A DNA stretch of 64,000 bases from Dimorphilus gyrociliatus (Eukaryota; Annelida; Polychaeta; Dinophilidae). The notes under the pieces are model-generated. The model had not been told where the DNA came from, made no database searches, and worked only from the letters and a program-made list of their open reading frames with translations. Positions 11,440-22,843 of the stretch are shown in pieces; the first letter of the stretch is position 1, and every line of letters starts with the position of its first letter. The stretch is from assembly GCA_904063045.1 (NCBI GenBank), contig CAJFCJ010000012.1, positions 1,488,001 through 1,552,000 of the forward strand, in the 5' to 3' direction. Made by a program: the position numbers and the translations under genes.

Positions 11440-14050
11440 ATGTCAAACGTAACATCTAGCTCTTATCTATCGATTTCTTCTTCACAAGCAATAAGCGATG
11501 CAAAACAAATTCTTTTAAATAGTTTATTGAATTGTTTAAAAGAAAAGGATAACTCTAAACACGTAAATTTAGAAAAACGTCAATCATTTATAGACGCTTT
11601 AAATGGATGTTTAGAATTTCAAAAAGTTCCTAAGGACAAGTATCAGCTAAAAGAAAGGAGTGAGGTCGAATCGAGCGGCCGAAAATTAGATGATTCATTG
11701 TCTTTTGTTATGGTAACCGATTCCAGTGAGGAGTCTAATGATAGTATAGAATTTAGTAATGAAAAAAGAATTAATGTAAAAGATGATGATAGGTGTACAT
11801 TAGATAAAAGTAAAACTAGAGAAGACAACGAAAATAGAAATGAAACTTTACAACGTTTAATTAAAAAGTTTCACACAATCAGGGACAAAGAAATAAATAG
11901 AGAGGTTCTTAAGGATTCAAAGTAATATATTATTAATAATTGGTTAAAATAAGCTAATTCTTTTACAATAGCTCCTGACTTAACAATTTAATCCTCGTAA
12001 GAAGGAGAAAGGGTAATTGTACTTCCATTAGACATTAACAAAGTACGATTAATCCTCATCATTAACTATTTTAGGCCTATTGAAATATATAAAATACATT
12101 TAAAAGAGATAAGACAGTAACATTTATATTTATATAGGAATAGTGTGAAGAAATCTAACAAGAGAGTAGACGAAGATAGCTGGATTAGTTTTGAAGAGAC
12201 GTCAGCCGTTACTTCTAACCCCCACTCAAATCAAGCTTTAAAGAAAAGTAAAAATGATAGAGATCAGCTTTTCGAGGAAACGACATCATCTTGCGATGAA
12301 TCGAATACTTTAACTAAAACTACGACCAATTCAAAATCATATACACCTATAAAGAGTCACAAAATTAATCGGGAAAATCCTAGAATTACAGCAAAGAACT
12401 ATTTGAATGAACAGCTTTCAAAGACAAATTCAAAAGATAATAAAGATTATCTGGATTATAATCAATTATCAATTGAATCACCAGGAATTAAATCAGAATC
12501 CGTAACACTGAATGAAACAGAGCATATTGACATTCTTAATAGGTTGCATAATAATACAGTATCCGGTAGTCTTCCTCTTTCTATAAAAAATAAAAAAAAT
12601 AAAGTAGAACCTTCGACGGATGATACTGACAACAGTGTGACACTTGCTCTTAATCAAAGACGCTCTAATAATGTTAGAGAGTTACAATCGAAATTTCAAG
12701 TTTTGTCAAATCTTTCTCTACACTATTTAGATTATATGATGTCGTTCTTTTCGGCGAAATGTCTACGCTTTAACGATGTTAAACTAGCCTGTCTTCGTCC
12801 AAACGGAAGAAATCCCATCAAGATTCATATCGGCTCTAGTGTCGATGTATATCTTGGATCTCTCGAACCAAAAGGTTATATGGTTGCCGTAAAGATGTAC
12901 AAGAAGAACTCTAATACAAATTTAACAAATATACTTCAAGAGGTTCGCGTTCTTTCAGATCTAAATGATTGCGAAGATGAGCCAACACCATACTTTTATG
13001 GTCTCTTGAATATAAAATCAAGAAAATACCATTCGTATTGCGTCGTTAATCAATTCTTGGGTGATCCATTATCATTTCATACATTAAGATTAATTGATTA
13101 CCTAAAACAATGTAAAAGAGATAAGAAACTGTGGAGATTGGGACAAGCCACAGGTATTAATAGAAAGATGCTTTTAAAATTAGCAGAAAAAATAAAAATG
13201 ATCCATTCAAAAGGTATTCTTAGATTTGAACTGGTTCTATTTAAGTCATTTAATCAAATATGTAGGAAACTTAGCTAAACATAGCATTCTAAAAATATTA
13301 TTCAATGGATAATTGATAAATGTTTAATGTATGCGCATAGATGTATTAGCAAGGAGTGTATACAGTATGTATTTATACACGTTTATAAAATACTCAGAGC
13401 AGACAATTGTTGTGTCATTATCTTACATGACTAAATCATTCATATCAGAAACTGGAATATACCTTATTCCCTTTTGTCTAATAAGTACTCCTGTAATTAT
13501 CCTTGCTATTTAATCAAGTTTCTATTCTGCTGCTTGCTTTATTAATAAATACTAGACCTAATTATATAGTCATGTTAAGTATGTCTTGTGGAAAAGTGAT
13601 GATTAAATGTCCTGCCTTTTCCCAATAACCAGTTTCTATCTATGAATTGAAGGTGTTCTGATTAATAACTTGACAGCTGCAAATGTCCTTCTTTGTTGGA
13701 GAAACGGTATCCTATTACCGTTTGTAGCAGATATGAGCCACTCTACTTACATTAGGGAAAATGTTCTAAGTAAGTCTAAGAAGGAGGAGGAAGAGCGAGG
13801 AAGAAGCGAACATCCTAAAAATAAAAGCTATTTGCAGAGTAAAGCATGGGGGCGAAACCGAAAATATTCCAAATCTTTTGATATTTACAGTTTTGGTGGG
13901 ATAATCAAAGTATTTTGTTACTTATCAAAGAAGAATGACACACAGTACAAATGGTACAACGATTTGAGGAAGATGCTCTTGTATGAAAATGGCAACAAAA
14001 GCGTTAATATTTCCCAAATTATTAGTTATTTTGAAAATTATCTGCTATAA
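11440..14050 (+). CDS. Degenerate protein kinase with long disordered N-terminus
   Basis: Exons 11440-11921 (phase 2 end), 12138-13213 (phase 1 end) and 13653-14050; 651 residues. The first 360 or so residues are Ser/Asn/Lys/Asp-rich and look disordered. A kinase-like domain follows: a glycine-loop-like IGSSVDVYLG, VAVK with the ATP lysine at K413, a helix-C Glu at E429 (LQEVRVL), and a catalytic-loop segment HSKGVLINNLTAANVLL across the exon 2/3 junction. In the normal HRDLKxxN pattern the catalytic Asp and Lys are replaced by N525 and T527, while N530 is kept; DFG is replaced by D546-M-S. Loss of the catalytic Asp predicts a pseudokinase or a much weakened enzyme. The first two ORFs look like separate genes, but the donor at 11922 and acceptor at 12137 join them in frame. 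The downstream C-lobe is short and has a Lys/Glu-rich insert. Substrate and pathway are unknown. Confidence 0.75.
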
Positions 14051-14109
14051 TCAGGAAGTTAAAATAGAAAATAGAAGCATATTTATTATATCTCTTACTC
14101 ATTTATACA

Positions 14110-14151
<42 letters not shown>

Positions 14152-16560
14152 CTCTATCTCTCTCACGCACTCACTCTCTTTAATTTTTATCCGTCTTTTT
14201 ATCCTTTCAAGAAAGAGAGTATACCTTTTTTTTCTCATTTCAATAGAGATGTAAAAAATGGCTAATACAGTATCTATGGAGGTATAGGCAATCAAGGATG
14301 TAATGTAAAAAATCTTTCCTTTTCCATATATTTCTATACTCTGTTTTGTTTTTGACAATAAAGAATATTGTATTATTTTATATCCGTTTAGAAAAGGAAC
14401 GCATTATCTTCTTACCAATATCAATCTGTAATGAATATTACAAAACACTCTTGTGCATATACAATACTTGTATATACTATATATACAATATATATATATT
14501 TCTCTTAATTAAATGGCTGTTTTTATTTTCATCCTAGATCTAAACGAAGGGAGAAAATATGGAAAATAAATAGGGGGTGGGGGGAGAGAGAGAGAGGGGG
14601 TGGGGAGGGTGTGAAGAAACTGGTTGTGATTGAAACGATTTCTTTAATTATGCATGCTATTAATAGAAGTCTTATTAAAAGGTTTTTTTTAGTTTGTTTT
14701 AAATTATAGAATAAAGAGGGCGTTTGGGTAACAGTAAATATATGATACAGGGTCTAGCTTTATAGTTTATTAGAAAAAAAGCACTGGTTACTGTAGGAAA
14801 GTTAGCCGAAATTGACTAGATGATAAAAAATACTTTTAATAATACCAATTTATTATTAGTTAAAGCGGTTAGTTACTGCACGGATATTAATTAATACTCT
14901 CATTAATTATTAAAAGGTATAGTATACAGTAGGGGTTGTTTCACTCATATTTAGTTTTTCTCGTTATTTATACATATACAACACTAGGTGCACGCAATAG
15001 GATAGTTTTAAAATTGTAAGTATCTCTTCCTTATTTTACGACTATTAGAAACGAAATCAATCATTCAGTTATCTGATGAATTGGCTTTATATCTAGCATT
15101 ATACCATATATATATATATATATAGAATATATACATTTATATACTACTGTATAGTACATAAACTCTCGGTGTCTATTATTCTATCATTAATTACATCATC
15201 GTTTAACGTGTGCATGTTGTTTTTCTCTTTCTAGTTTGTTTATAATGATAATATAGGAAAAATGGAAAAGCTGTCTAAATCAAGGGAAATCTTAAGCTAT
15301 TTTTTTTACGATGTATGATAAACTCTTTTTTTTTATAAAAAAAAAGGCAATAATCTTCAATTACACTTCCCAGATAAGTTGCTTGTTGCTGTGTTTATTA
15401 AAAAATTATATACTAATTGTAGAAGCTTGTATTGTTTTTCTACAATCATTCAACTAGCAAATCATATCTTTAAGGAGAGAAGAGAGTGAATAGAAATCTC
15501 TCTAGAAGGCTTAATTTAATCATTTGAAGGTCTATTTTAAAAAACTACTTTACAATATTTACAACAGGGAATACTTTTCTCTCCATTATTCTCAGTTGTT
15601 TATCTGCGTAGTTTAATATGCGTGTGCGTATGTGTTTTATTACAGAAATATGTTAATTTTTACATATGTTTCCTTCAAATTCTTATGATATATATCAAAA
15701 TCTTTACATATACATATACACATATATATTCAGTATCTATCTATATTTATATTTACATACCTGGACTGCTTAAACCCATAAATTAGCAAGGCTTTTTTTT
15801 TTCTTTATCAATGCGTCAGACATAATTGATTTGTTAATTGTTTATCAATTATTATGCTTTTTTCCTATTTTCCAGGAACGAGAAGATTGCTCAATTTAGA
15901 ATTATTTCTTCAAGGTAAAAAATATATTTACTTCAAAACTTCTAAAAGTACTTTATGTAGTCTCTCTCTCTCTCTCTTTTTCCAATTTTCCATATATATA
16001 AAAATTATATAATAACAATTCAAAAGACGGCATTAGTTTATATATATATATGGCAAAACACTTCACATCTATAGCGATGGTAGAAGGTTATTTAAAAAAA
16101 TAGATGAATCTCTTCGTAAATTAAATAAAAGTAAGGTAAGGAAAATAGCTTTAAAAAACAAGGGTACCACAGGTTTTCAAGAGCAGCCTCTTAATTAAAT
16201 AGACATGTAAAGAAGAAGAGAGACTTTTCTTTACTACTTAAATGATTAAATTATTAGTGATATTGGGGGAGTTTTTAAAAGTAGTTTACTCTTCCCGCCA
16301 AAAAGTTTAAAAACCAGTTTTTAACACTTTTTTGTTCGTATTTAGCAGACTAGTTAGAAAGGTCGAATGTTTAGTTAATAAAGAATGACATTATCGTTAA
16401 TATGTCGTAAATTACGCCTAAATATTCGACGTTAAAACTAAGCAGATCAATGCTAGTTGAATTGATATAAATAATAGATAAGGGTGTGTATAAAATATTT
16501 TAGCTCGTAGATGTCGCTTTTATCAGGCGCTTACTTTCATTTCGATCCATCGGATAGGCA
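14051..16560. other. Intergenic, 2.5 kb, low-complexity
   Basis: Contains the 3' UTR of the kinase-like gene, a CT dinucleotide run, G/A-rich tracts near 14570-14610, and a (TA)n patch near 15108-15123. A segment at 15876-15915 has a good acceptor before it and a GTAAAA donor after it and could be a small leader exon of the downstream sedoheptulokinase, but nothing confirms it. No coding gene is supported. Confidence 0.4.
14111..14144. repeat. CT dinucleotide microsatellite
   Basis: Near-perfect run of alternating C and T, followed by shorter TCTC pieces to about 14166. It lies in the 3' flank of the kinase-like gene. Confidence 0.9.
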
Positions 16561-18053
16561 ATGGGAAAATTACTGCTTGGAATCGATATTGGGACAACTT
16601 CCGTTAAAACTGTTCTGGTTGATGGAACGACTGGAGAATTAATTAAAAGTCAGTCGAGAGAGACGCAAGCAACCAAGAATACATCTATTGCGGGAGGTAA
16701 TGAACAAGACGTCTCTAAGATTCTTACTGCTCTGCAATTCTGTCTTAGTACTTTACCGAAGGAGAAGCTACTAAATGTTTATAAAATAGGCGTTGCTGGT
16801 CAAATGCATGGTGTTGTACTTTGGAAAAGTGACACTTCTTGGTCTCGAAACTCTTACGGAAGATTTGAGCTATCTTCTAACAATGTTTCTTCTCTATACA
16901 CTTGGCAAGATACTAGAGCTGGACCAGATTTTTTAGCATCATTACCGAGGCCCGATTCCCATCTAGGCCTATCGACCGGTTACGGTTGTGTAACGTTACT
17001 CTGGTTGAAGGAAAACAGAGTAAATTGTTTGGAAAATTACGATTGCGCCGGAACTGTACAGGATATGGTAGTTTGCATGTTAACAGATTTGAAAAGACCA
17101 GTAACTTCAACTCATAACGCTGCCTCTTGGGGTTATTATAATGCAGTCGGCAAACAGTGGAATAGTGATATGTAAGTATGGAACGGCAATAGAAAAGCCT
17201 CCCTCTTTTCTTTTTATCCGTGTTTTTATCTTGTATAGATAAAAGTTTAATTAAAGAATACGGCCTATTCAGATTAAAGCGGCAAGGATTACGGGAGGAG
17301 CTCCTACCGGATGTCAAGGAAGCTGGAGAGGAAGCTGGAAAACTTTGCTGCAATTGGTACGAAATCCCCGAAAATACTCCTGTTGGGGTAGCGATGGGCG
17401 ATCTCCAATGCTCAATTAGGGCAAGATTATCGAAGCGGTCGGATGCGGTTCTAAATATAAGTACATCCGCTCAGTTGGCTTTCGAAATGCACGATGGGTT
17501 CGAACCCTCAGTGAAGAAGGAAGAACTCACATCGACAGTAGATTATCTACCGTATTTTGGTTCGAGATACGTTGCTGTTGCGGCGTCGCTTAGTGGAGGA
17601 AATGTCATGGCGGCGTTTGTTAGGACACTGCAGCAGTGGACACACGAATTAGGCGTAAGCGTTCCCCAGGCGAAGATCTGGACAACCCTTTTGTCTCAAA
17701 CACCCCGCGAAAGTGATTTAACTGTCGTTCCAACACTCTTTGGAGAAAGGCATTCACCGTCAGTTCGTGCCAAGGTAGATAATATTACAACGGATAACAC
17801 TAGTTTGTCATCGGTCTTCTCAGCAATCTGTAAGGGCGTCGTTTGTAATTTGCATTCGATGATGCCCAGGCACGTTCTTCTAGCAGCAGCCGTTAAGCGA
17901 ATAGTTGGGTCGGGATCCGTGTTAGCTCGAAATCATCTAGTTAGGCAATACGTTGAGGGAATCTATCAACTACCTCTCGTCATATCTTCGGATACCCAGG
18001 CAGACGCAGCAGTTGGTGCTGCTTACGCCGTTGGCAATTTCTACGCTAATTAA
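16561..18053 (+). CDS. SHPK: Sedoheptulokinase (FGGY family)
   Basis: Two exons, 16561-17171 and 17246-18053, giving 472 residues (human SHPK is about 478). The N-terminal phosphate-binding segment GIDIGTTSVKTVLVDG, the sugar-binding GVAGQMHGVVLW, the LYTWQDTRAG block and the C-terminal SGGNVMAAF and SDTQADAAVGAAYAVG blocks are all present and match the family order. The family phosphorylates sedoheptulose to sedoheptulose 7-phosphate in the cytosol, feeding the pentose phosphate pathway. The intron is phase 2, and the acceptor must be the AG at 17244-17245: the earlier TATAG at about 17238 would bring an immediate stop, whereas the chosen site gives WNSDILIKEYG, which matches the family's WNxxIL. 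AATAAA follows the stop within 10 bases. Confidence 0.93.
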
Positions 18054-19126
18054 GACGAAATAAACACAAGAACGATGTATAGAAGATAGCCAATTCGATA
18101 ATCGCTCTTCTACTTCACTCGTCGAATAATCGATGTTTCTCCCATTTAAATTAACGAAGGTAGAAGACCAAACTTCTCTTATTAATTATTGGTTTTTGAG
18201 AAAAGAAAACATATACTCATAACCTCTTTATCTTTTAACCTATTAATGAGCTTTTTGCGGCTTTTACGAGTGCTCTGTAAACTCGGGGATTATGTAAAAG
18301 AAATTGATAAGATTAGTATTGCTGACGTTCCTTACAGGCGTCTCTGTTGCTACTGCCATCTGTTTCTTTCTTGGCGTTAAAAAAAAACAATGCACTCTAT
18401 TTTTTTTGTTTTATTTTGCTTAATAAAACTATAGTCTGCATTTAGGTCATATTTTAATCTTCATAAAACAACGGATAATTCCCAGATAGATTTTTGTTTG
18501 GGTTACAAAATACGATTGTAAATATTTATAGTAGAAAGTTATTTCCATTCAATACTTTTAACAATCGTCCTTGACAATCACTTAAAAAAAACGTTCAAAA
18601 TTGATAAGAACCTAACAGAAAACAATATCCATTCAATAATTAAAAGTAATAATATTAAAAAAAAAAAAAGACTATACTGTAAATAAACAAAAGAAGGAAT
18701 ATTAACATAAAATATCTTTCAAGTAAAACTTTACAAAAACAAACAAATAAACAAACAAAAAATTTTTATACATAATTCTATTATTTTTTTCTTTTTTGTT
18801 TTTTTAAAAAAAAAATAATCACTTTGTTTTTGTTTTTCCTTTTTTTACTTATTTTGACCTGGAACTTTTACTAAAAATATAAATATAACATAAATAATGT
18901 AGTTTCTTTTTTTTTCAATAACGTTAAACAAAATACTTTGTTATTTCTATTATTCGTAATTTTTATTAAACAACTGCGTAATTATTGATTTATTTGCTGT
19001 TTTTTTGTTGTTTTCAGCGTTTTTTCTTTTAGTATATATACAGTATATAGTTCTAAAAAGGCTAAATAAAAATTTTTACTAACTTTCTGTTTTTTTAAAA
19101 AAACAAAACAAAACAATAATTTTTTA
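18054..19126. other. Convergent 3' intergenic region
   Basis: AT-rich, with many A- and T-runs and polyadenylation signals for the two convergent genes. A copy of the TATATACAGTATATA palindrome is at 19033-19049. No gene seen. Confidence 0.4.
19033..19049. repeat. Representative copy of a dispersed TATAC(A/T)GTATA palindrome
   Basis: TATATATACAGTATATA. Near-identical copies sit at 4954-4970, 6498-6513, 9408-9420, 13358-13371, 23736-23749, 41192-41207 and 59160-59177, with looser ones near 4131, 14930, 30627 and 36805. All are outside coding exons. Confidence 0.6.
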
Positions 19127-21381
19127 TCACGATTTACAGCAACTTCGTCGTTTCTTTTCAGGATTTTCATTTAGTTGTAAACCAGCGTTTCTAACGCTAA
19201 TATCTTCGTTAGCGGCAAGTATTCTGTTGAGTGGAAAATACTAATTTTTAATTATCTATTTTAAAAGGCTTTTGCTCTCTTTCATTTCGTACCTTGATAA
19301 TTCTATAACAGCTTCTTCGATGTTCTTGCCATTTTTTGCGCTTGTTTCTATATAGAATGCATCGATTTCCTGTGAAATTATATAAAAAAAATTCAATTTT
19401 CAGTTGAGTTATTTCACTAAAAGGCTAACAAACTTACTTCAGCCAATCGCTGACCTTCCTTAGTGGTGATGAAAGTTTTTGAAGAGTTCCAGGCATCTGT
19501 TTTGTTAGCGCACAGTACGATGGGCAATTTGTTAATTTCTTCGATTGTACTTGTCCAGTTTCTAACGTTCAAAAAGGACTCTGGATCAGTAGAGTCGTAG
19601 AGTAAGAGCACTCCATCAGCCTTTTTAAAGTATGACCTTGCGACGCTTCTAAAACGTTCTTGTCCTGCAGTATCCCATATTTGAACGGCTATTGGTATAC
19701 CGTCTAGTTCAATAGATTTTGTTTGAAAATCAACACCAATCGTTGAAGATGTCGCGTTCGGTCGAAAGATGTCGTTGCATAAACGCATTAAGAAGCTGCT
19801 TTTACCGACATTTGAATCCCCTGCTAAAACTACTTTAAACATTCTTTGAGGTTCGCTCATGCTAATTATATGATGACTCCTGGTTGCTTCAAAAACTGAG
19901 GATACCGAATCATCCTCTGAAGTATATTTCCCGCTATCCATATCGTCCTGAGCTCTGAAAAAATCGGTGGACACCGGACTTCTTTTGACCTGAAACAAAG
20001 TCAATTTAGTTTGCAAACGTCGATAATCATATCCGAGACAAGTAATTTACCAAATAAGATTTACGACTCCTTTCTGCCTCAACAGAGGATCTTAGCTCTT
20101 CGTTAACGCCGTGTAGACGTCTATTAGCATCGCTGTTATGATAAACGCGTAAGGATATTTCTGACATAAAAATAAACAACGATCTTACTGTAGCGAATGA
20201 ATTTGATGAGATAAATTTTCGTGTTCGCTCATATATTCGGTCAATAATTCTTTTTCACTTAAAAAGCAAGTAAGCAGATATTAAACTAAAGAAAGATAGA
20301 AAGAAATAAGGAGGGGACCGAGAAGAGACGAAATAAAAAGAAGGAATAGATTCTCTTTTTCTCTATATCTCATGTCTTCTTCTCCTTTTTCTTCTTCTTC
20401 TTCTTCTTCTCTTTCGTCTTCTTCTACCTCTGCCTCTCCTCCCTTTCTTAAACTTGTAACGAATAAAGGATACATACTTTTCTAATTCGAAGCACTTATC
20501 CTCGTACTTTTGTTTCAAGTGCGTAAAATCCGATTTGATAACAGTTAATTGAGTATGGGCATCCGTTAAGCAACTCTTCAACGACCTAATTTCATTTTTC
20601 ATCTCTTCAAAATTTTCTTTAGTTATCCCTAAACGTCTTTCACCCCATAATTCTGTCTCAACTTTTTCTAATCTCCTTAATCTTGCTCTCAATTCAACAA
20701 TTTCACTAAAATGGCTATTTTTTGATAAATAATTTGCAGATTTTGTTAAAGCGTCTTGTTGTAAATTTCTTTCTAATTCCGTGTTTGAAATTTTTAGGCG
20801 TTCGTCTACAAAATATTCTTTAGGTTTAGCAGCCTCGTCCCGCTGTTTGTAGGCCTGTTCAATATCTCTGATAACCGATGATATAAGGGACTCGAATAAA
20901 TTTAACACGTTAGGTCTGTTATCGGTAAGTAATAGGTGGTAGAGTTCATAGATTTCATCCTGGCTATATATATAATTAAATTAACTGTTTGAATTACTTT
21001 TTATGAACAATTTACGACGTAATATTACTATTAGTAATCGATTATTGAGTATTGTTTTTAACCTATCTTTATAAATATCTAATATAATTTATAAATAACT
21101 TACCAAGACAACACTGAAAAATTTGTATTTAAATTATCAATAAATCCACTATTGTTATTTCCTTTTTGATCAATTGAGGAACTAATGTTGGCGAAACCCT
21201 GTTGAAATTCCTCTATTGATATTCTTCCATCACCATCTTTATCCAATTGTAGAAAGACTTGACGTGTCTCATCACAATTTAAATTCGGACATATTAAAGA
21301 TAATTGTTTTTCGTTAATGTAACCGTTTCCTTCAGTGTCGTACGCCTTAAATATTGCTAATATTTTACCGCTTGTGTCCAT
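19127..21381 (-). CDS. RASEF: RASEF-like EF-hand, coiled-coil, Rab GTPase protein
   Basis: Seven exons in transcript order: 21381-21104, 20963-20478, 20257-20189, 20132-20051, 19989-19438, 19369-19293, 19223-19127; 546 residues. Two EF-hands come first: the loop at 15-26 ends in Gln instead of the usual Glu, while the loop at 47-58 (DKDGDGRISIEE) is canonical. A long coiled coil follows (about 95-330), including LHDANRRLHGVNEELR formed across a 56-base intron. The Rab domain has GDSNVGKS (362-369), WDTAGQE (410-416), NKTD (467-470) and ETSAK (497-501). The end, KKRRSCCKS, offers a Cys pair for prenylation. Family members are membrane-traffic GTPases of the RASEF/Rab44/CRACR2A class. The two small coiled-coil exons were recovered only by phase matching and are slightly less certain than the rest. 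Intron 2 carries a long GA-rich tract at about 20366-20450. Confidence 0.9.
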
Positions 21382-22843
21382 GACTTAAAAAAGTATGGCC
21401 ATCGCTACATTCGTACTCTTTATTATTCCACCGACACATTCGATTTTATGTTTTTCTAAGCATCTGTTACACTTTTTTTTTATCCCTGGTCCACACGGCT
21501 GTTAACTTGTTCACGTTCAATGCCCGGTGTTATTTTCACTGGTACCAGTTTTAATTGGCATTTACTTTGCGATTTTATAGCAAGAATTGAATTGTTTTCT
21601 TTTTTTAATGAGAATTAAACAGATGTATAAAATACCAATCAGCTTTCTTTTTCTTATAGATATATAAAAATATATTTATATACATTTTTTTTTTCATAGA
21701 AATAATACCTAAAATTCTATATCTTTTCAAGTGTGAATAACAGCTGCAGACTATTCGCAGTATGATACTTTTAAGCTTTTGAAAAATACCCCGCCACATT
21801 AGAATAGTCCCGCACTTAAGTATTTATTCAAAATCATGATAGATGAACAGCTTTAGATAAGTATGTATCATTTATTGCACTATAGTATTAAAATGAATTG
21901 CAGAATAGTTTGGTTACACATTCAACGCGCAAAATGTGGTTGACAAATGAAAGAGGAACACTGAACATCATGCTAAAGTGTATCTATATTTATATAGCTT
22001 GTAGGATTCTCAAATAAAAATGAAATGAACTCTAATTAAAGTGTTCATTTATTTGTAATGGTTATAAAAATTTTAAATCTTTTTAATCATGATATACAAA
22101 CTGTTTAATACTTTCAAGTTTAATTTGAATTTAACAGATAGGTTTGAGAATCCCGCCAGATGATGCGCACCTGGCATGCGCAGAGAGCGTCTGTTTGATT
22201 AAGCATAAATTTTCGCTGTTTAATTGGGCTTCTTATTTTAATAAAATCATTTTCGCCAAGACTGCAAGTTAGAAATTATGACAAGATCTCTCTGCAATCA
22301 GAAATGGATAATTTTAAACAGCGATCGGCAGTAAATCTGACTGTTTAATTAATTATTTTATTTATTTGAAAATTTTCAAAGGTGAGTCTACTCATTTTCC
22401 TTAGCTCTAACATTAATTAACGCTTATTTGCCGAATTCAAAAGCTCTACTTATTGCTTGCAGGAGTAGATATTTTGACAATTAATGATTGACTATTACTG
22501 TCGCTAAACTGATGAGATTATAGTTTGTCAGAAGCAACGTGCAGCATCTGTCAAATCTGTAATCAATTGCGTTATTACGCTTATCAAGTATTTACTAATT
22601 AACAAAATTTATAGTAAATATTAAGATTTACACGTTTAAAATATATTTGTATAAAAGATATGGAAGGTAAAGCGGCAAAAAATAATATTTAGGGCTTTCA
22701 ATCTAAAATCTAGATTGTTAAAATTTAAGGATTCTGCAATCGCGAGTTTGCTCCTCGTCTTTCTTATTAGAATAAATAAAAAATATTTAAACATAAAAAA
22801 TGAAGTTATACGTTGCTAAGTAGTAGGCCTTCTCCAGGTCATC
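21382..22843. other. Divergent intergenic region between RASEF-like gene and SHOC2
   Basis: Holds both promoters. A short GC-richer patch at about 22160-22190 contains GCGCACCTGGCATGCGCAG, which resembles an NRF1-type half-palindrome with an E-box; this is only a sequence resemblance. No coding frame is convincing. Confidence 0.35.

Noticed and set aside
15876..15915. Possible small noncoding exon upstream of sedoheptulokinase
   Set aside because: Good splice-like ends but no frame, no partner and no other support.
20133..20188. Splice acceptor TGTCAG, 28 bases after the exon 3 donor of the RASEF-like gene
   Set aside because: It would give an implausibly short intron and an in-frame stop; the next AG restores the conserved LHDANRRLH block.
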